Shown here in pieces: positions 7,243 to 15,743 of a DNA stretch of 50,545 nt. The stretch covers positions 1 to 50,545 of the IMG/VR virus record IMGVR_UViG_3300037493_004972. The stretch is one strand, 5' to 3'. Every line of letters starts with the position of its first letter. The first letter of the stretch is position 1. This stretch comes from a virus. The position numbers were made by a program, and so were the translations under genes. The notes under the pieces were generated by a model that had not been told where the DNA came from, searched no databases, and saw only the letters and a program-made list of their open reading frames with translations.

Positions 7243-9027
7243 ATGGATAGTTACAAAAAAATTCTTGATAGTTTTTCGATTAAAGAAACACTTAACCCAA
7301 AGGTTTGGGAAAATCCGAGCGACCCTGAAAAAGCAACCTTGATAACCAAAATCAGAAAGGCTCTTTTGCGTATTGCAGATGAGTTTGTTGATGATTTGGG
7401 AGAGGATGTTTTTGTTGAAGATATCTACCTGATGGGTTCGTTAGCGAATTTCAATTGGTCTGAGTTTTCCGATTTTGATTTACACGTTATCATCGATTTC
7501 GAAAGATATGGTAAACAAGAAAAATTATACGAAGAATTATTCGACCTTAAAAAGAAATTATTTAATGACAAACACAACATCAGGATTTTTGGATATGATG
7601 TTGAAGTATATGCTCAGGGAGAATCTGCCGAATCCCACAGCGATGGAGTTTATTCTATAATGAATAATGAGTGGGTTCACGTTCCAACAAAAACACATAA
7701 GAACATTGATATGTCAGTTCTGAAAAAGAAAATTAAATGTTGGACTGATAAGATAGATGATGCAGTTGAAATTGCCAAGTCTGAAGGTAATGCTGAAAAA
7801 CTTAAATCTCTTAAAGAAAAATTAAAAGATTATAGACAGTCTGGTTTGAGTAAAGATGGTGAATTTTCTTATGAGAATTTGGTATTCAAATTCCTAAGAA
7901 GGTCAGGACATATTGGTAAGTTGTTTGATGAAAAGACAAAGATTAAAGATAAAGAATTATCAATTGAGAACAAACTGAAAGAAAATCTTTCAATTAAAAA
8001 AGTAGTTTTTGAAGATGCAGAAAGTCATCCATTTATTGATATGTTGAAACAATTGACAATTGCTGTCGGAGGAACTCCTGAAGTTTCAGACGCAATTGCT
8101 AACTCAAAATATCTAACTAATTTGAATGGACTATTAGATAACAATGTGAAATATGAATATACACCAGGTCAAAAAGTTCCATATTTTGCAGATGTCGAAG
8201 AAATACAAAAGGGATTACAACTTTTAGGACACTCATTACCGAAATCTGGCGTTGATGGAAAATTTGGTCAAGAAACAGAAGAAGCAACCAAAAAGTTTCA
8301 AGAAAAAAATAACATGACTGAAACAGGTGTTTTTGGAAAAGAAGAAATAAAAACCCTTATCGAAAATCTAATTTCTCAAAATTTTAAAGATAGTGATTTA
8401 GGTAAAGTTCAAACAGAACGTCAATATAGTGATAGTAGTGTAAAATCTAGTTTAAAGTTTAGAGATGCTGTTGACACCATTACAAACAAATTAGAAGGAG
8501 GATATTTTCATCCCTATATGAAAGCAGCAAACCAAAGTAAATTTGGGGTGATGGGTGATAGTGGAGAAACTATGTTTGGTATGGATAGAAAACATGGTAG
8601 ACAAGAAAGTAATTCATCGGCAGGGGTTGAGTTTTGGAGATTAATTGATGCTGAAGACGCAAAAAGTAATTGGAAGTATGGATATGCTTTAGAAGATAAT
8701 CCTACCTTAAGAGACAAATTGTTAGATTTGGTTTCACAAATTATGGAACCACATTTTTTAGATTTTTCTGAAAGATATCTTTCTGATGAGGCTAAGAACA
8801 TTATTATGAGTGACCCCAAACTATATTTTAACTTCGCTTACGCGGCATATCAGGGGTCTGGATGGTTTCAAAAATTTGCCAAAAAATTTAATCAGAAAGT
8901 AGAAGAAGGTGTTACAAATATAGATGAACTCAGAGATTATGTTCTCCAAATAAGAAAAGAAAGTGGAAATCCAATAATTTCAGGTTCAGGAAACAAGATA
9001 AATAGGATATTTGATACAATGCCATAA
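7243..9027 (+). CDS. Three-part protein: nucleotidyltransferase, peptidoglycan-binding domain, GH108-like lysozyme
   Basis: 594 residues with an unusual order of domains. Residues about 20-160 form a MNT-type nucleotidyltransferase: G65-S66, then S76-D77-F78-D79 and a third acidic position near D119/E121, the full catalytic pattern. About 160-260 is a charged helical linker. About 317-374 is a peptidoglycan-binding repeat ('IQKGLQLLG...GVDGKFGQETEEATKKFQ'). About 405-590 resembles GH108-type phage muramidases: L-E418-G-G-Y, then S-G-E-T-M-F-G-M. The cell-wall half implies a virion or lysis enzyme that cuts peptidoglycan. What a nucleotidyltransferase does on the same chain is unclear; it could be a packaged toxin or a tRNA/protein modifier. 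The first 20 residues (ILDSFSIKE) could be a head-targeting tag. Confidence 0.8.
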   Translation: MDSYKKILDSFSIKETLNPKVWENPSDPEKATLITKIRKALLRIADEFVDDLGEDVFVEDIYLMGSLANFNWSEFSDFDLHVIIDFERYGKQEKLYEELFDLKKKLFNDKHNIRIFGYDVEVYAQGESAESHSDGVYSIMNNEWVHVPTKTHKNIDMSVLKKKIKCWTDKIDDAVEIAKSEGNAEKLKSLKEKLKDYRQSGLSKDGEFSYENLVFKFLRRSGHIGKLFDEKTKIKDKELSIENKLKENLSIKKVVFEDAESHPFIDMLKQLTIAVGGTPEVSDAIANSKYLTNLNGLLDNNVKYEYTPGQKVPYFADVEEIQKGLQLLGHSLPKSGVDGKFGQETEEATKKFQEKNNMTETGVFGKEEIKTLIENLISQNFKDSDLGKVQTERQYSDSSVKSSLKFRDAVDTITNKLEGGYFHPYMKAANQSKFGVMGDSGETMFGMDRKHGRQESNSSAGVEFWRLIDAEDAKSNWKYGYALEDNPTLRDKLLDLVSQIMEPHFLDFSERYLSDEAKNIIMSDPKLYFNFAYAAYQGSGWFQKFAKKFNQKVEEGVTNIDELRDYVLQIRKESGNPIISGSGNKINRIFDTMP

Positions 9028-9059
9028 AAATAATAATGAGATTATTTACTCAATTCATA

Positions 9060-9067
9060 TATTTATA
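9060..9067 (+). promoter_or_regulatory. TATTTATA late-promoter-like octamer
   Basis: TATTTATA, ending 10 nt before the ATG of the Pro-Thr-rich gene, in the 50-nt spacer after the lysozyme fusion. Confidence 0.5.
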
Positions 9068-9077
9068 AAGAAAAAAA

Positions 9078-10172
9078 ATGGCGTTAGTTACATATCTCGT
9101 TGGTAGTTGCTCTGGAGGTCCGGCAATATTAGTTGATTTTGATAGTGTTTCGTTACCTGCGGTTAACGGTAATTATTATTTAACTTTTGTGGGTGCGACT
9201 GCACCTGGTTGTTATGATATCATAGACAATGCAGAGCCAGCAACTGGGGTAGATAGAGTGGCAACCTTATCTACAGATTATGGTGATTGTGTTACCTGTC
9301 TTGCGGCTAATCCCACACCAACCCCGACACCAACTCAAACAGTTACTCCAACAACTACACCGACAAATACACCCACACCATCAATAACGCCAACAAACAC
9401 ACAAACCCCAACACCAAGTATTACAACATCTGTCACACCGACTAAAACACCTACACCAACTCAAACACCAACGACAACAGTAACACCAACAGTGACGCAA
9501 ACAAAAACACCAACCCAAACGCCAACAACAACTCCGACAAGAACAGTTACTCCAACAATAACTCCGACAAATACACAAACTCCAACTATTACTCCAACAA
9601 GAACATCAACTCCAACAATTACACCAACACCGACTATCACACCAAGTATAACTCCAACAATCACTGTCACACCATCTGTGACAAGAACTTTAACCCCTAC
9701 ACCAACAATAACTCCAACAACAACAATTACACCAAGTGTAACTCCTACATTAACACCAACACCAACTGTAACTCCATCATCGGCTCCATACTGGTTAATC
9801 AGAAATTGTGGTGGAGGTGGATTATTTAGTGTTGAGATAGACGGAGTAGTCACGTTAGGTCAAACAATATTGGCAACTTTTGGAAATCAAACACCTTATG
9901 GATGTTACATTGTTGAGGGTCATAGTTTCGGACCAATTATAGATACTGCAACTGTTGTAGATGCTTATGAAACTTGTGAAGAGTGTGGTGTTTATTATAC
10001 AGGAACGACCGTTGATACTTTTTATGAATATAATGGATTCTGTTGTGACCCTGTAAGTGGTTATACAGGTTCAGGAACTACATATCCTCATCCAGAATAT
10101 GGCACTGACGGTGGAATTGCGATTCAATCAATGTCAGTTAAATTAGGTGGATTCAACGGATTAAACAATTAA
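9078..10172 (+). CDS. Mucin-like Pro-Thr-rich virion-type protein with duplicated Cys domain
   Basis: A 364-residue protein of three parts. Residues about 5-75 and about 237-310 are two related modules: each opens Y-L/W with a C-x-G-G turn, has a central G-C-Y-(D/I) and ends in C-x-x-C. Between them, residues 79-234 are almost only Thr, Pro and a few Ser, Ile, Val, Gln, an extended mucin-like stalk. The C-terminal 50 residues add another Cys pair and a Gly-rich tail. No signal peptide is visible. The organisation suits a fibre or decoration protein with two small heads joined by a rigid rod. The Thr-rich rod is a plausible O-glycosylation substrate for the transferases encoded downstream, but this is inference. 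Confidence 0.7.
   Translation: MALVTYLVGSCSGGPAILVDFDSVSLPAVNGNYYLTFVGATAPGCYDIIDNAEPATGVDRVATLSTDYGDCVTCLAANPTPTPTPTQTVTPTTTPTNTPTPSITPTNTQTPTPSITTSVTPTKTPTPTQTPTTTVTPTVTQTKTPTQTPTTTPTRTVTPTITPTNTQTPTITPTRTSTPTITPTPTITPSITPTITVTPSVTRTLTPTPTITPTTTITPSVTPTLTPTPTVTPSSAPYWLIRNCGGGGLFSVEIDGVVTLGQTILATFGNQTPYGCYIVEGHSFGPIIDTATVVDAYETCEECGVYYTGTTVDTFYEYNGFCCDPVSGYTGSGTTYPHPEYGTDGGIAIQSMSVKLGGFNGLNN
9312..9780 (+). repeat. Low-complexity ACN-CCN repeat tract encoding the Pro-Thr stalk
   Basis: The coding strand is nearly free of G for about 470 nt and rich in A and C, with degenerate units such as ACACCAACA and ACTCCAACA. Units vary in third positions, so the tract is under protein-level selection rather than being a recent simple-repeat expansion. 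Confidence 0.85.
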
Positions 10173-10194
10173 AAATTAAATAAAAAATATAAAA

Positions 10195-11430
10195 ATGGCA
10201 GATTTAAAACCCCTAGGTAGTGAAAAACTCGAAGGACAAGATAAAATAAGAAGAATCATGGAAATCGCTCGTTTTAACGAAGCTCTTACTGAACTTGTTA
10301 ACGAAACCTCAAAATCTCAATATTCAGTTTCTTTAGCCGATGGTAACAATTATGAAATTGTTAAAGAAAGACAAGGATATATTATTAAGAAAAATATATC
10401 TGAATCTGAAACAGATTATATTGAGCCTATGAAAAATAGGAAATACTATAATTCATATTCTCAGGCACTTAAAAGATTAAATCTTTTAGCTGGCGAGTTA
10501 AACAGAGTAAACGAAAACGAAGAAGAAGTTTCACTTTATGGTGAACAAAAGAAATTCGTTTTGAAAACTCCGAAACCAGAAGTTGAGGCGCCTGCAGCAC
10601 CTGCGGCACCAGCTCCTATGGCTCCACCAGCAGTTCCATCACCAGAATTACCTCCATCACCAGTTCCAACCGGAGATGAAGGTAGCGATGTTGAAGACAT
10701 GAGTGTTGATATGGACGCTGAAGGTGATATGGGTGGGGAAGAAGTTAGTATGGATGCTGAGATGGATACCGAAATGGGTTCTGAACCATCTGAAGAAAAA
10801 GTAACTTTCAAAACTATTCAAAAACTTACAGGTAAGTTAACTCAAAAGGTTAGAGTATTAGATAACGAAGAAGGAATGACTTCTGAAAATATCAAATACG
10901 TAATCAACATGGTTTTATCATCTTTAAATTTAGGTGAACTTTCTGAAGAAGATAAAGAAGACATTATGTCTAAATTTGAAGGTGACTCTGAAGATTTAGG
11001 TGGTGACGATATGGACGGTGAAGATATGACTGACGATACAGAAGTAGAAGATATTCAATCTGATATGGATGTTGAAATCGACCAAACTCAACCTGAAATG
11101 GGTGAAAGTAACGGAGCAATCTTCGATAGCATCTTTAAAGAATCAAAAGTTGACAAAGTAATTTCAAAATATTTCGAAGTTTCTAAGAAAGAAATTTTAG
11201 AAAACAGAGAAAGAAAGACAAACAAACAACAACAAATTAAGGAAAATGTTAGAACAAAAATGAAAGATGTTGTGAAAATGACAGAAACATTTGAACAAGA
11301 ATTATCTGCTAAAAAGTTTTTAGAAGAAAATCTAAGTTTCCAATTTGTTGGAATTACTAATAAGAAAAATTTGGTGTTTGAAAATAAAACAAAACAAATT
11401 AAGATTTCACCAGAAGGATTAGTAATATGA
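10195..11430 (+). CDS. Acidic, proline-linker head-associated protein (unknown)
   Basis: 411 residues in clear segments. The N-terminal 120 residues are a mixed helical/strand domain. A Pro/Ala linker follows (about 128-160), then a very acidic stretch rich in D, E, M and G (about 160-205). A small helical domain comes next (about 205-265), a second acidic stretch (about 265-305), and a basic helical C-terminus. The repeated D-M-D/E-M pattern is like that of the scaffold protein at 20465, so the two may share a function such as prohead core or chaperoning. It opens the pre-terminase gene run, and its stop overlaps the next start (ATGA). No family is recognised with confidence. Confidence 0.65.
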   Translation: MADLKPLGSEKLEGQDKIRRIMEIARFNEALTELVNETSKSQYSVSLADGNNYEIVKERQGYIIKKNISESETDYIEPMKNRKYYNSYSQALKRLNLLAGELNRVNENEEEVSLYGEQKKFVLKTPKPEVEAPAAPAAPAPMAPPAVPSPELPPSPVPTGDEGSDVEDMSVDMDAEGDMGGEEVSMDAEMDTEMGSEPSEEKVTFKTIQKLTGKLTQKVRVLDNEEGMTSENIKYVINMVLSSLNLGELSEEDKEDIMSKFEGDSEDLGGDDMDGEDMTDDTEVEDIQSDMDVEIDQTQPEMGESNGAIFDSIFKESKVDKVISKYFEVSKKEILENRERKTNKQQQIKENVRTKMKDVVKMTETFEQELSAKKFLEENLSFQFVGITNKKNLVFENKTKQIKISPEGLVI

Positions 11431-11822
11431 GTTATTTGATTTACGTAAATGGATTAGGGCCTAACTATAAAGGTGATAACCTTTACGAATTCATATTCTC
11501 AGATAGTTTAGATGTGTGGGGTGAAGCGTGGGAAAGTAAACCATCAAATGGTTACCCAACTCCACCTGAATTAAAATATATTAAAAAGGTAGGAGTTCTG
11601 AAAAAGACTGATGTAAAGTTGGAATTGATTCAGAACTCCGATTTTTTTTGTATGATAGACGCAATGGATGATGTAGTTGCGTTATCCTGGGAGAGTGAGG
11701 AAGAACAAGGACAAAAAAGACTTGTATTCCGATTCGGAGAAGAGGAACAAAAAATAAAAGACAAACTCTATGAAAGAGATTTGATATTAGAATTTGAAAA
11801 GAAAGTTGTATATGAAAACTAA
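11427..11822 (+). CDS. Conserved-looking hypothetical protein upstream of terminase
   Basis: 131 residues, mixed strand and helix, with many aromatic residues in the first 60 ('YVNGLGPNYKGDNLYEFIF', 'WGEAWES') and a charged helical C-terminus. No signal peptide or membrane segment. No domain is recognised. It overlaps the preceding gene by an ATGA and the next start lies 11 nt inside its end, so the three genes are translationally coupled. Its position in the acidic-protein/terminase run suggests a virion or packaging role, which cannot be refined from sequence alone. Confidence 0.6.
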   Translation: MSYLIYVNGLGPNYKGDNLYEFIFSDSLDVWGEAWESKPSNGYPTPPELKYIKKVGVLKKTDVKLELIQNSDFFCMIDAMDDVVALSWESEEEQGQKRLVFRFGEEEQKIKDKLYERDLILEFEKKVVYEN

Positions 11823-12624
11823 TTTAAAAGCACTTCAATTAATAGAAAAAGGATTATCAGCAAAAACTGTTCATAAATTAACGGAATCTCAAGTTAATAC
11901 TCTACATTCGAGATTAATAATTGCTGAGAAAAAAGAAACTAAAGAAGCTGTTACAGTTACAAAAAAAGAGACAACATATCCTGCAACAGAAGTTGATGCA
12001 ATGAAAGCCAAGGGTCAATCAATTCCAGGTGGAAGCAGTGTTAGAGTAAATGCTGATGATAGTGTTACCGTAACCGCTGAAGGAGAAGTTAGTGAAGAGG
12101 AAGAAGTAACTATGGACCCAAACAAAGAAACCGAAACTCAAGACCCGAAACAAGTGGGTCCATCATCTGATGATGGATTTGGTGACGAAACTGACGGAAT
12201 GGGAATGTTTGAAGGAAAATCAAATGCATTTTCTATTTGTCATTCTCAAGTTGGACCTAAAAAGTCAAGAAAATGGGAAAGATGTGTTAGAGAAGTAAAA
12301 AAACAATTGGGAGAAGGAAAAAATCCTGTATCTTTGTTTTTAGAAAATCAGATTATGAAAATTGTAGAAAGAAATTTACCTCCAAAAATTACTAAAGGGG
12401 AGTTATTAAAATATTTGGCAGAAGCAGGTCCTGCAACTGCACCATCAAAACCAAAAACTTCACCAACGACAAAACCAGGAAAACCTGCAACTAAACCAAG
12501 ACCAAGTCATCCAGGAAAAAATCCAAACCCAGGTGAAAAAGAATCACCAAAGGCAAAAAAAGTTTCACCTGAGCAAGCGAAAGACGAAGTTCTTGACCTT
12601 ATTATTAATTTATTACAGAAATAG
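11812..12624 (+). CDS. Pro-Lys-rich hypothetical protein with Cys motif
   Basis: 270 residues from ATG 11812 (MKTNLKALQ), preferred over 11794 because it gives only an 11-nt overlap with the gene before. The N-terminal 40 residues are helical, followed by an acidic disordered stretch. Residues about 140-175 contain F-S-I-C-H-S-x-x-G...K-W-E-R-C-V-R-E-V-K-K, a short two-Cys basic helical motif I recall from other large phages (A-x-x-I-C...K-Y-E-x-C-V). The C-terminus has a Pro/Lys/Thr-rich linker ('KPGKPATKPRPSHPGKNPNP') and ends in a hydrophobic helix. It may bind nucleic acid or be an internal head protein; no function can be assigned. Confidence 0.6.
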   Translation: MKTNLKALQLIEKGLSAKTVHKLTESQVNTLHSRLIIAEKKETKEAVTVTKKETTYPATEVDAMKAKGQSIPGGSSVRVNADDSVTVTAEGEVSEEEEVTMDPNKETETQDPKQVGPSSDDGFGDETDGMGMFEGKSNAFSICHSQVGPKKSRKWERCVREVKKQLGEGKNPVSLFLENQIMKIVERNLPPKITKGELLKYLAEAGPATAPSKPKTSPTTKPGKPATKPRPSHPGKNPNPGEKESPKAKKVSPEQAKDEVLDLIINLLQK

Positions 12625-12626
12625 TC

Positions 12627-13940
12627 ATGGCAAAAAAATTGAAAGAACAAATAGATTACGGAAATACACCAGAAAGAATGGACCCAAGTTTGGAAAGAAA
12701 GTTGGCTAGCCCTGAGAATTTATATGCATCAAATCCTGCCATGAAAAAGGGAGTTGCTGATGTTCAAAGACTTGTTAGTAATAGATTCCAAAAAGTTGCT
12801 AATAAATTAAGAGAGGTTACTGGAATTGAGAATCTGAACTCAAAACAAGTTCAAGGAATGGTTTATGGTGAAATGATGAGAAAACTTCCTAACATCATGA
12901 GAATCGAGGCGGCACATAAAGACGAACTAAAACAATTAGCTATAGACGCTTCTTTGGATGAGGGTGAAGTTCCTGAAGGGTGGTATGAAATTGAAGCACA
13001 TTTAGGTGAACAACCTGATACTTCAGATTTTAGATATCAACCTGAAGAACCTGAAGATGAAGAGGAAGAAGATGATGAAAAGGAAAACTTAGAACTTCCT
13101 TCATTTGATATCGAAGATTTAACGGACGAAGAAGAATTAGAATTAGAAAAACACAAGAGAAATATAATCAATGCAATCATCCAAGGTGCTGCGAAAAAAG
13201 GACATTACATTTTCCAAAAACCTGATGTTAAAGCAAGATTAGACGCAATCGACCCTTCTTTATACAGAGACTATTTGGGTATTATGGCAATCAATGATTT
13301 CATGTATTTTACAATGGAACAAATGATTGAAATGATGAGTCAGACAGGACAAGGTGTTGCAGGAAAAGTATCTTTAGAAGATGCTGATGATGATGGTGAA
13401 GAAGGCGGAGAAGGTGGTGGTGGAGAAGAACAACCTGATACAAAAATAGTTGCTACAGGTATGATTTTCCCTATTTTATGTCACGAGATTATCAAAGGAT
13501 TAGAAGAGGCTAAAGGTAGACATGGTCATTCTAAAAACCCTGATGTTCGTGAAAAAGTTAGAGGTGCTGTTGATGTATTATCAAACGAACCGATGCAATT
13601 GAGAATAGGCCCTGAAATTGTAGAAAAAATAAGATTTGCCTTACCCGATGAAATGTTTGATGAATCAAACAAAGGCCTAATAAACTGGTTCCATATCTTG
13701 TTATACCAAGTGCCAGCTCAGGAATTTTTGGAAATTATAGGTAATGCTATTTCCGAAGACCAATCTAAAATCAGTAGAGCAACTTCAAGATTTGAAGAAA
13801 TCATGAAGGAAGCGATGCAGATGAAAGAAGAGTTTGAGAATTACAAAGAAGAGAATGACACAGAATCGGACAGTGATGACGATGATGAAGATGACTTAGA
13901 TGATTTCTTAGGTAGTTTGGGCATATCGAGACCCAAATAA
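12627..13940 (+). CDS. Acidic pre-terminase hypothetical protein
   Basis: 437 residues, beginning MAKKLKEQIDYGNTPER. Helical domains are separated by acidic low-complexity linkers at about 137-155 (E/D-rich), 253-270 (D, E and G) and 412-428 (D-rich). The central part (about 165-245) and the part after the Gly-rich linker (about 275-400) are predicted globular helical domains with conserved-looking aromatic residues. The gene ends 6 nt before the terminase GTG. In many T4-like phages the position before the large terminase is held by the small terminase, but this protein is much longer than gp16 and lacks a recognisable HTH. A packaging or head-vertex role is possible, not shown. Confidence 0.6.
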   Translation: MAKKLKEQIDYGNTPERMDPSLERKLASPENLYASNPAMKKGVADVQRLVSNRFQKVANKLREVTGIENLNSKQVQGMVYGEMMRKLPNIMRIEAAHKDELKQLAIDASLDEGEVPEGWYEIEAHLGEQPDTSDFRYQPEEPEDEEEEDDEKENLELPSFDIEDLTDEEELELEKHKRNIINAIIQGAAKKGHYIFQKPDVKARLDAIDPSLYRDYLGIMAINDFMYFTMEQMIEMMSQTGQGVAGKVSLEDADDDGEEGGEGGGGEEQPDTKIVATGMIFPILCHEIIKGLEEAKGRHGHSKNPDVREKVRGAVDVLSNEPMQLRIGPEIVEKIRFALPDEMFDESNKGLINWFHILLYQVPAQEFLEIIGNAISEDQSKISRATSRFEEIMKEAMQMKEEFENYKEENDTESDSDDDDEDDLDDFLGSLGISRPK

Positions 13941-13946
13941 TCATTT

Positions 13947-15704
13947 GTGACTAAAGAACAATTAATTATAGAAGTAACGAAGTGTATGAGGAATACTCCT
14001 TATGCACTTCGAACTTATTTACAGACATACGATAACACAGTTTCAAAGTATGTTCCCTTAGACCTTTTTCCTGACCAAGTAAGTTTGATTGAAGACTACG
14101 ATAGTCACAATGAAAATATTGCATTGAAATATCGTCAGGCGGGTGTATCAACAGTAACCGCTGCTTGGGCTTCAAAAAAATTGGTATTTGCCAAAAAACA
14201 AAAACCTGAAAAGATTCTAATAATTGCCAATAAGTTAGATACATCTGTCGAGATGGCTAACAAGATTAGAAGTTTTACAGAACAGTGGCCTGCATGGGTC
14301 GGTGTTGGATTTTCAAAAGAAAAAAACTCTCAAAGACACTTCAAACTTACAAATGATTGTGAAGTTAAATCTGTTGCAACATCTAAAGATGCTCTGAGAG
14401 GTTATACCCCAACCATCCTTATTTTTGATGAGGCGGCGTTCATTGAGGCTGACGGAGATTTCTGGTCAGCGTGTATGGCCTCACTATCCACGGGTGGTAA
14501 GGTTATTGTTGTTTCAACTCCTAACGGATACGACCAAATCTATTATGAAATCTATGACCAATCTTTGAGAAACATGAACGATTTCAAAATATCTGAAATG
14601 TTTTGGTATCGTGACCCTCGTTATACAAAAGACCTTTTCATGGTAAAAACAAACGATTTGGTTCATTATCTTCTTAACAGAGAGGAATATTCCAAAGATT
14701 TGATTATTGATTTATCGATTGAAAATCCATATGAGAGAGACCATGCAGTTACAACAGATTATATAGAACAAGGATATAAACCATGTTCGGCTTGGTTTGA
14801 AGGAATGGTAAAGAAATTGAAATACGATAGACGTAAGGTCGCTCAGGAATTGGAATGTAACTTCTTGGGTTCAGGTGATAACGTGTTCGAATCTGAACTT
14901 ATGCAGAATATTTCCAAGAATATGTTAAGAGAACCATCTGCTAAGTTGATGGGAGGGTCTCTGTGGATATTTAAAGAACCCGTAAACGGTCACAAATATG
15001 TTATGGGTGTCGATGTATCACGTGGAGATTCGGAGGACTTCTCGTGTATCCAAATTATTGATTTCGATGAAAGAGAACAGGTGCTAGAATATGTTGGGAA
15101 AGTTCCACCAGATGTTATTGCAGAAATTGCGTATAAGTGGGGAACGATGTATAACGCTTATTGTGTTGTGGATATCACAGGAGGTATGGGAGTTTCAACC
15201 GCAAGAAAAATGCAAGAAATGTCTTATGGAGGTGGTTTGTATGTTGATAATGTTGACACAAGTAATAAATGGAAGTGGGACCCCAAATTAAATGAAAAGA
15301 TACCAGGTATTAACTTCAATAGTAAAAGAGTTCAAATTATTGCGGCGTTTGAAGAAGGTATGAGACATGACTTCAGAGTGTATTCAAATAGATTATACAA
15401 CGAAATGAATACTTTCATTTATATCAATGGAAGACCTGACCACCAAAAAAATCATCATGACGACTGTATAATGGGGATTTCTATGGCAATCTATGTTGCT
15501 GAGAAATCTTTCCAATCTTTAAATAAAGTTGCAAATCATACAAAAGCCATGCTAAATTCTTGGACAAGTAATGTTCATGAAAATAGAAATACTTCTGATT
15601 TCTTTAATCCAATGGTTCCACAGATGGGCCAAGATTCAAGAGTATGGAATAATGGGGCTTCAAAAAAAGACTACGAAACATATAAGTGGTTATTCGGGGG
15701 TTGA
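13947..15704 (+). CDS. Terminase large subunit (T4 gp17-like)
   Basis: The DNA-packaging motor. The ATPase half has Walker A-like YRQAGVST (62-69), Walker B ILIFDEAAF (157-165) and the coupling motif VVSTPNG (188-194). The RNase H-like nuclease half has D356 in MGVDVSRGD and D505/D506 in NHHDDCIMG. At 585 aa it is close to T4 gp17. The start is a GTG at 13947, 6 nt after the previous stop; the first ATG would be at residue 14 and would remove little. The C-terminal 40 residues are polar and probably contact the portal. Directly followed by the portal gene, as in many T4-like phages. Confidence 0.95.
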   Translation: MTKEQLIIEVTKCMRNTPYALRTYLQTYDNTVSKYVPLDLFPDQVSLIEDYDSHNENIALKYRQAGVSTVTAAWASKKLVFAKKQKPEKILIIANKLDTSVEMANKIRSFTEQWPAWVGVGFSKEKNSQRHFKLTNDCEVKSVATSKDALRGYTPTILIFDEAAFIEADGDFWSACMASLSTGGKVIVVSTPNGYDQIYYEIYDQSLRNMNDFKISEMFWYRDPRYTKDLFMVKTNDLVHYLLNREEYSKDLIIDLSIENPYERDHAVTTDYIEQGYKPCSAWFEGMVKKLKYDRRKVAQELECNFLGSGDNVFESELMQNISKNMLREPSAKLMGGSLWIFKEPVNGHKYVMGVDVSRGDSEDFSCIQIIDFDEREQVLEYVGKVPPDVIAEIAYKWGTMYNAYCVVDITGGMGVSTARKMQEMSYGGGLYVDNVDTSNKWKWDPKLNEKIPGINFNSKRVQIIAAFEEGMRHDFRVYSNRLYNEMNTFIYINGRPDHQKNHHDDCIMGISMAIYVAEKSFQSLNKVANHTKAMLNSWTSNVHENRNTSDFFNPMVPQMGQDSRVWNNGASKKDYETYKWLFGG

Positions 15705-15707
15705 TAG

Positions 15708-15715
15708 TATTTATA
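15708..15715 (+). promoter_or_regulatory. TATTTATA late-promoter-like octamer
   Basis: TATTTATA in the 39-nt terminase/portal spacer, 28 nt before the portal ATG. Confidence 0.5.
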
Positions 15716-15743
15716 TTATCGAAGTATTAAGTAAAATTGTATC

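Noticed and set aside
9312-9780. Repeat tract considered as a CRISPR array or DNA-level satellite
   Set aside because: There are no constant repeats with spacers; units vary at third positions and keep the reading frame, so it is a coding low-complexity region.
9461-9853. A 130-residue reverse-strand frame made of Val and Gly
   Set aside because: It is the mirror of the Pro-Thr codon repeat; the composition follows from the ACN-CCN tract and no domain or leader supports it.
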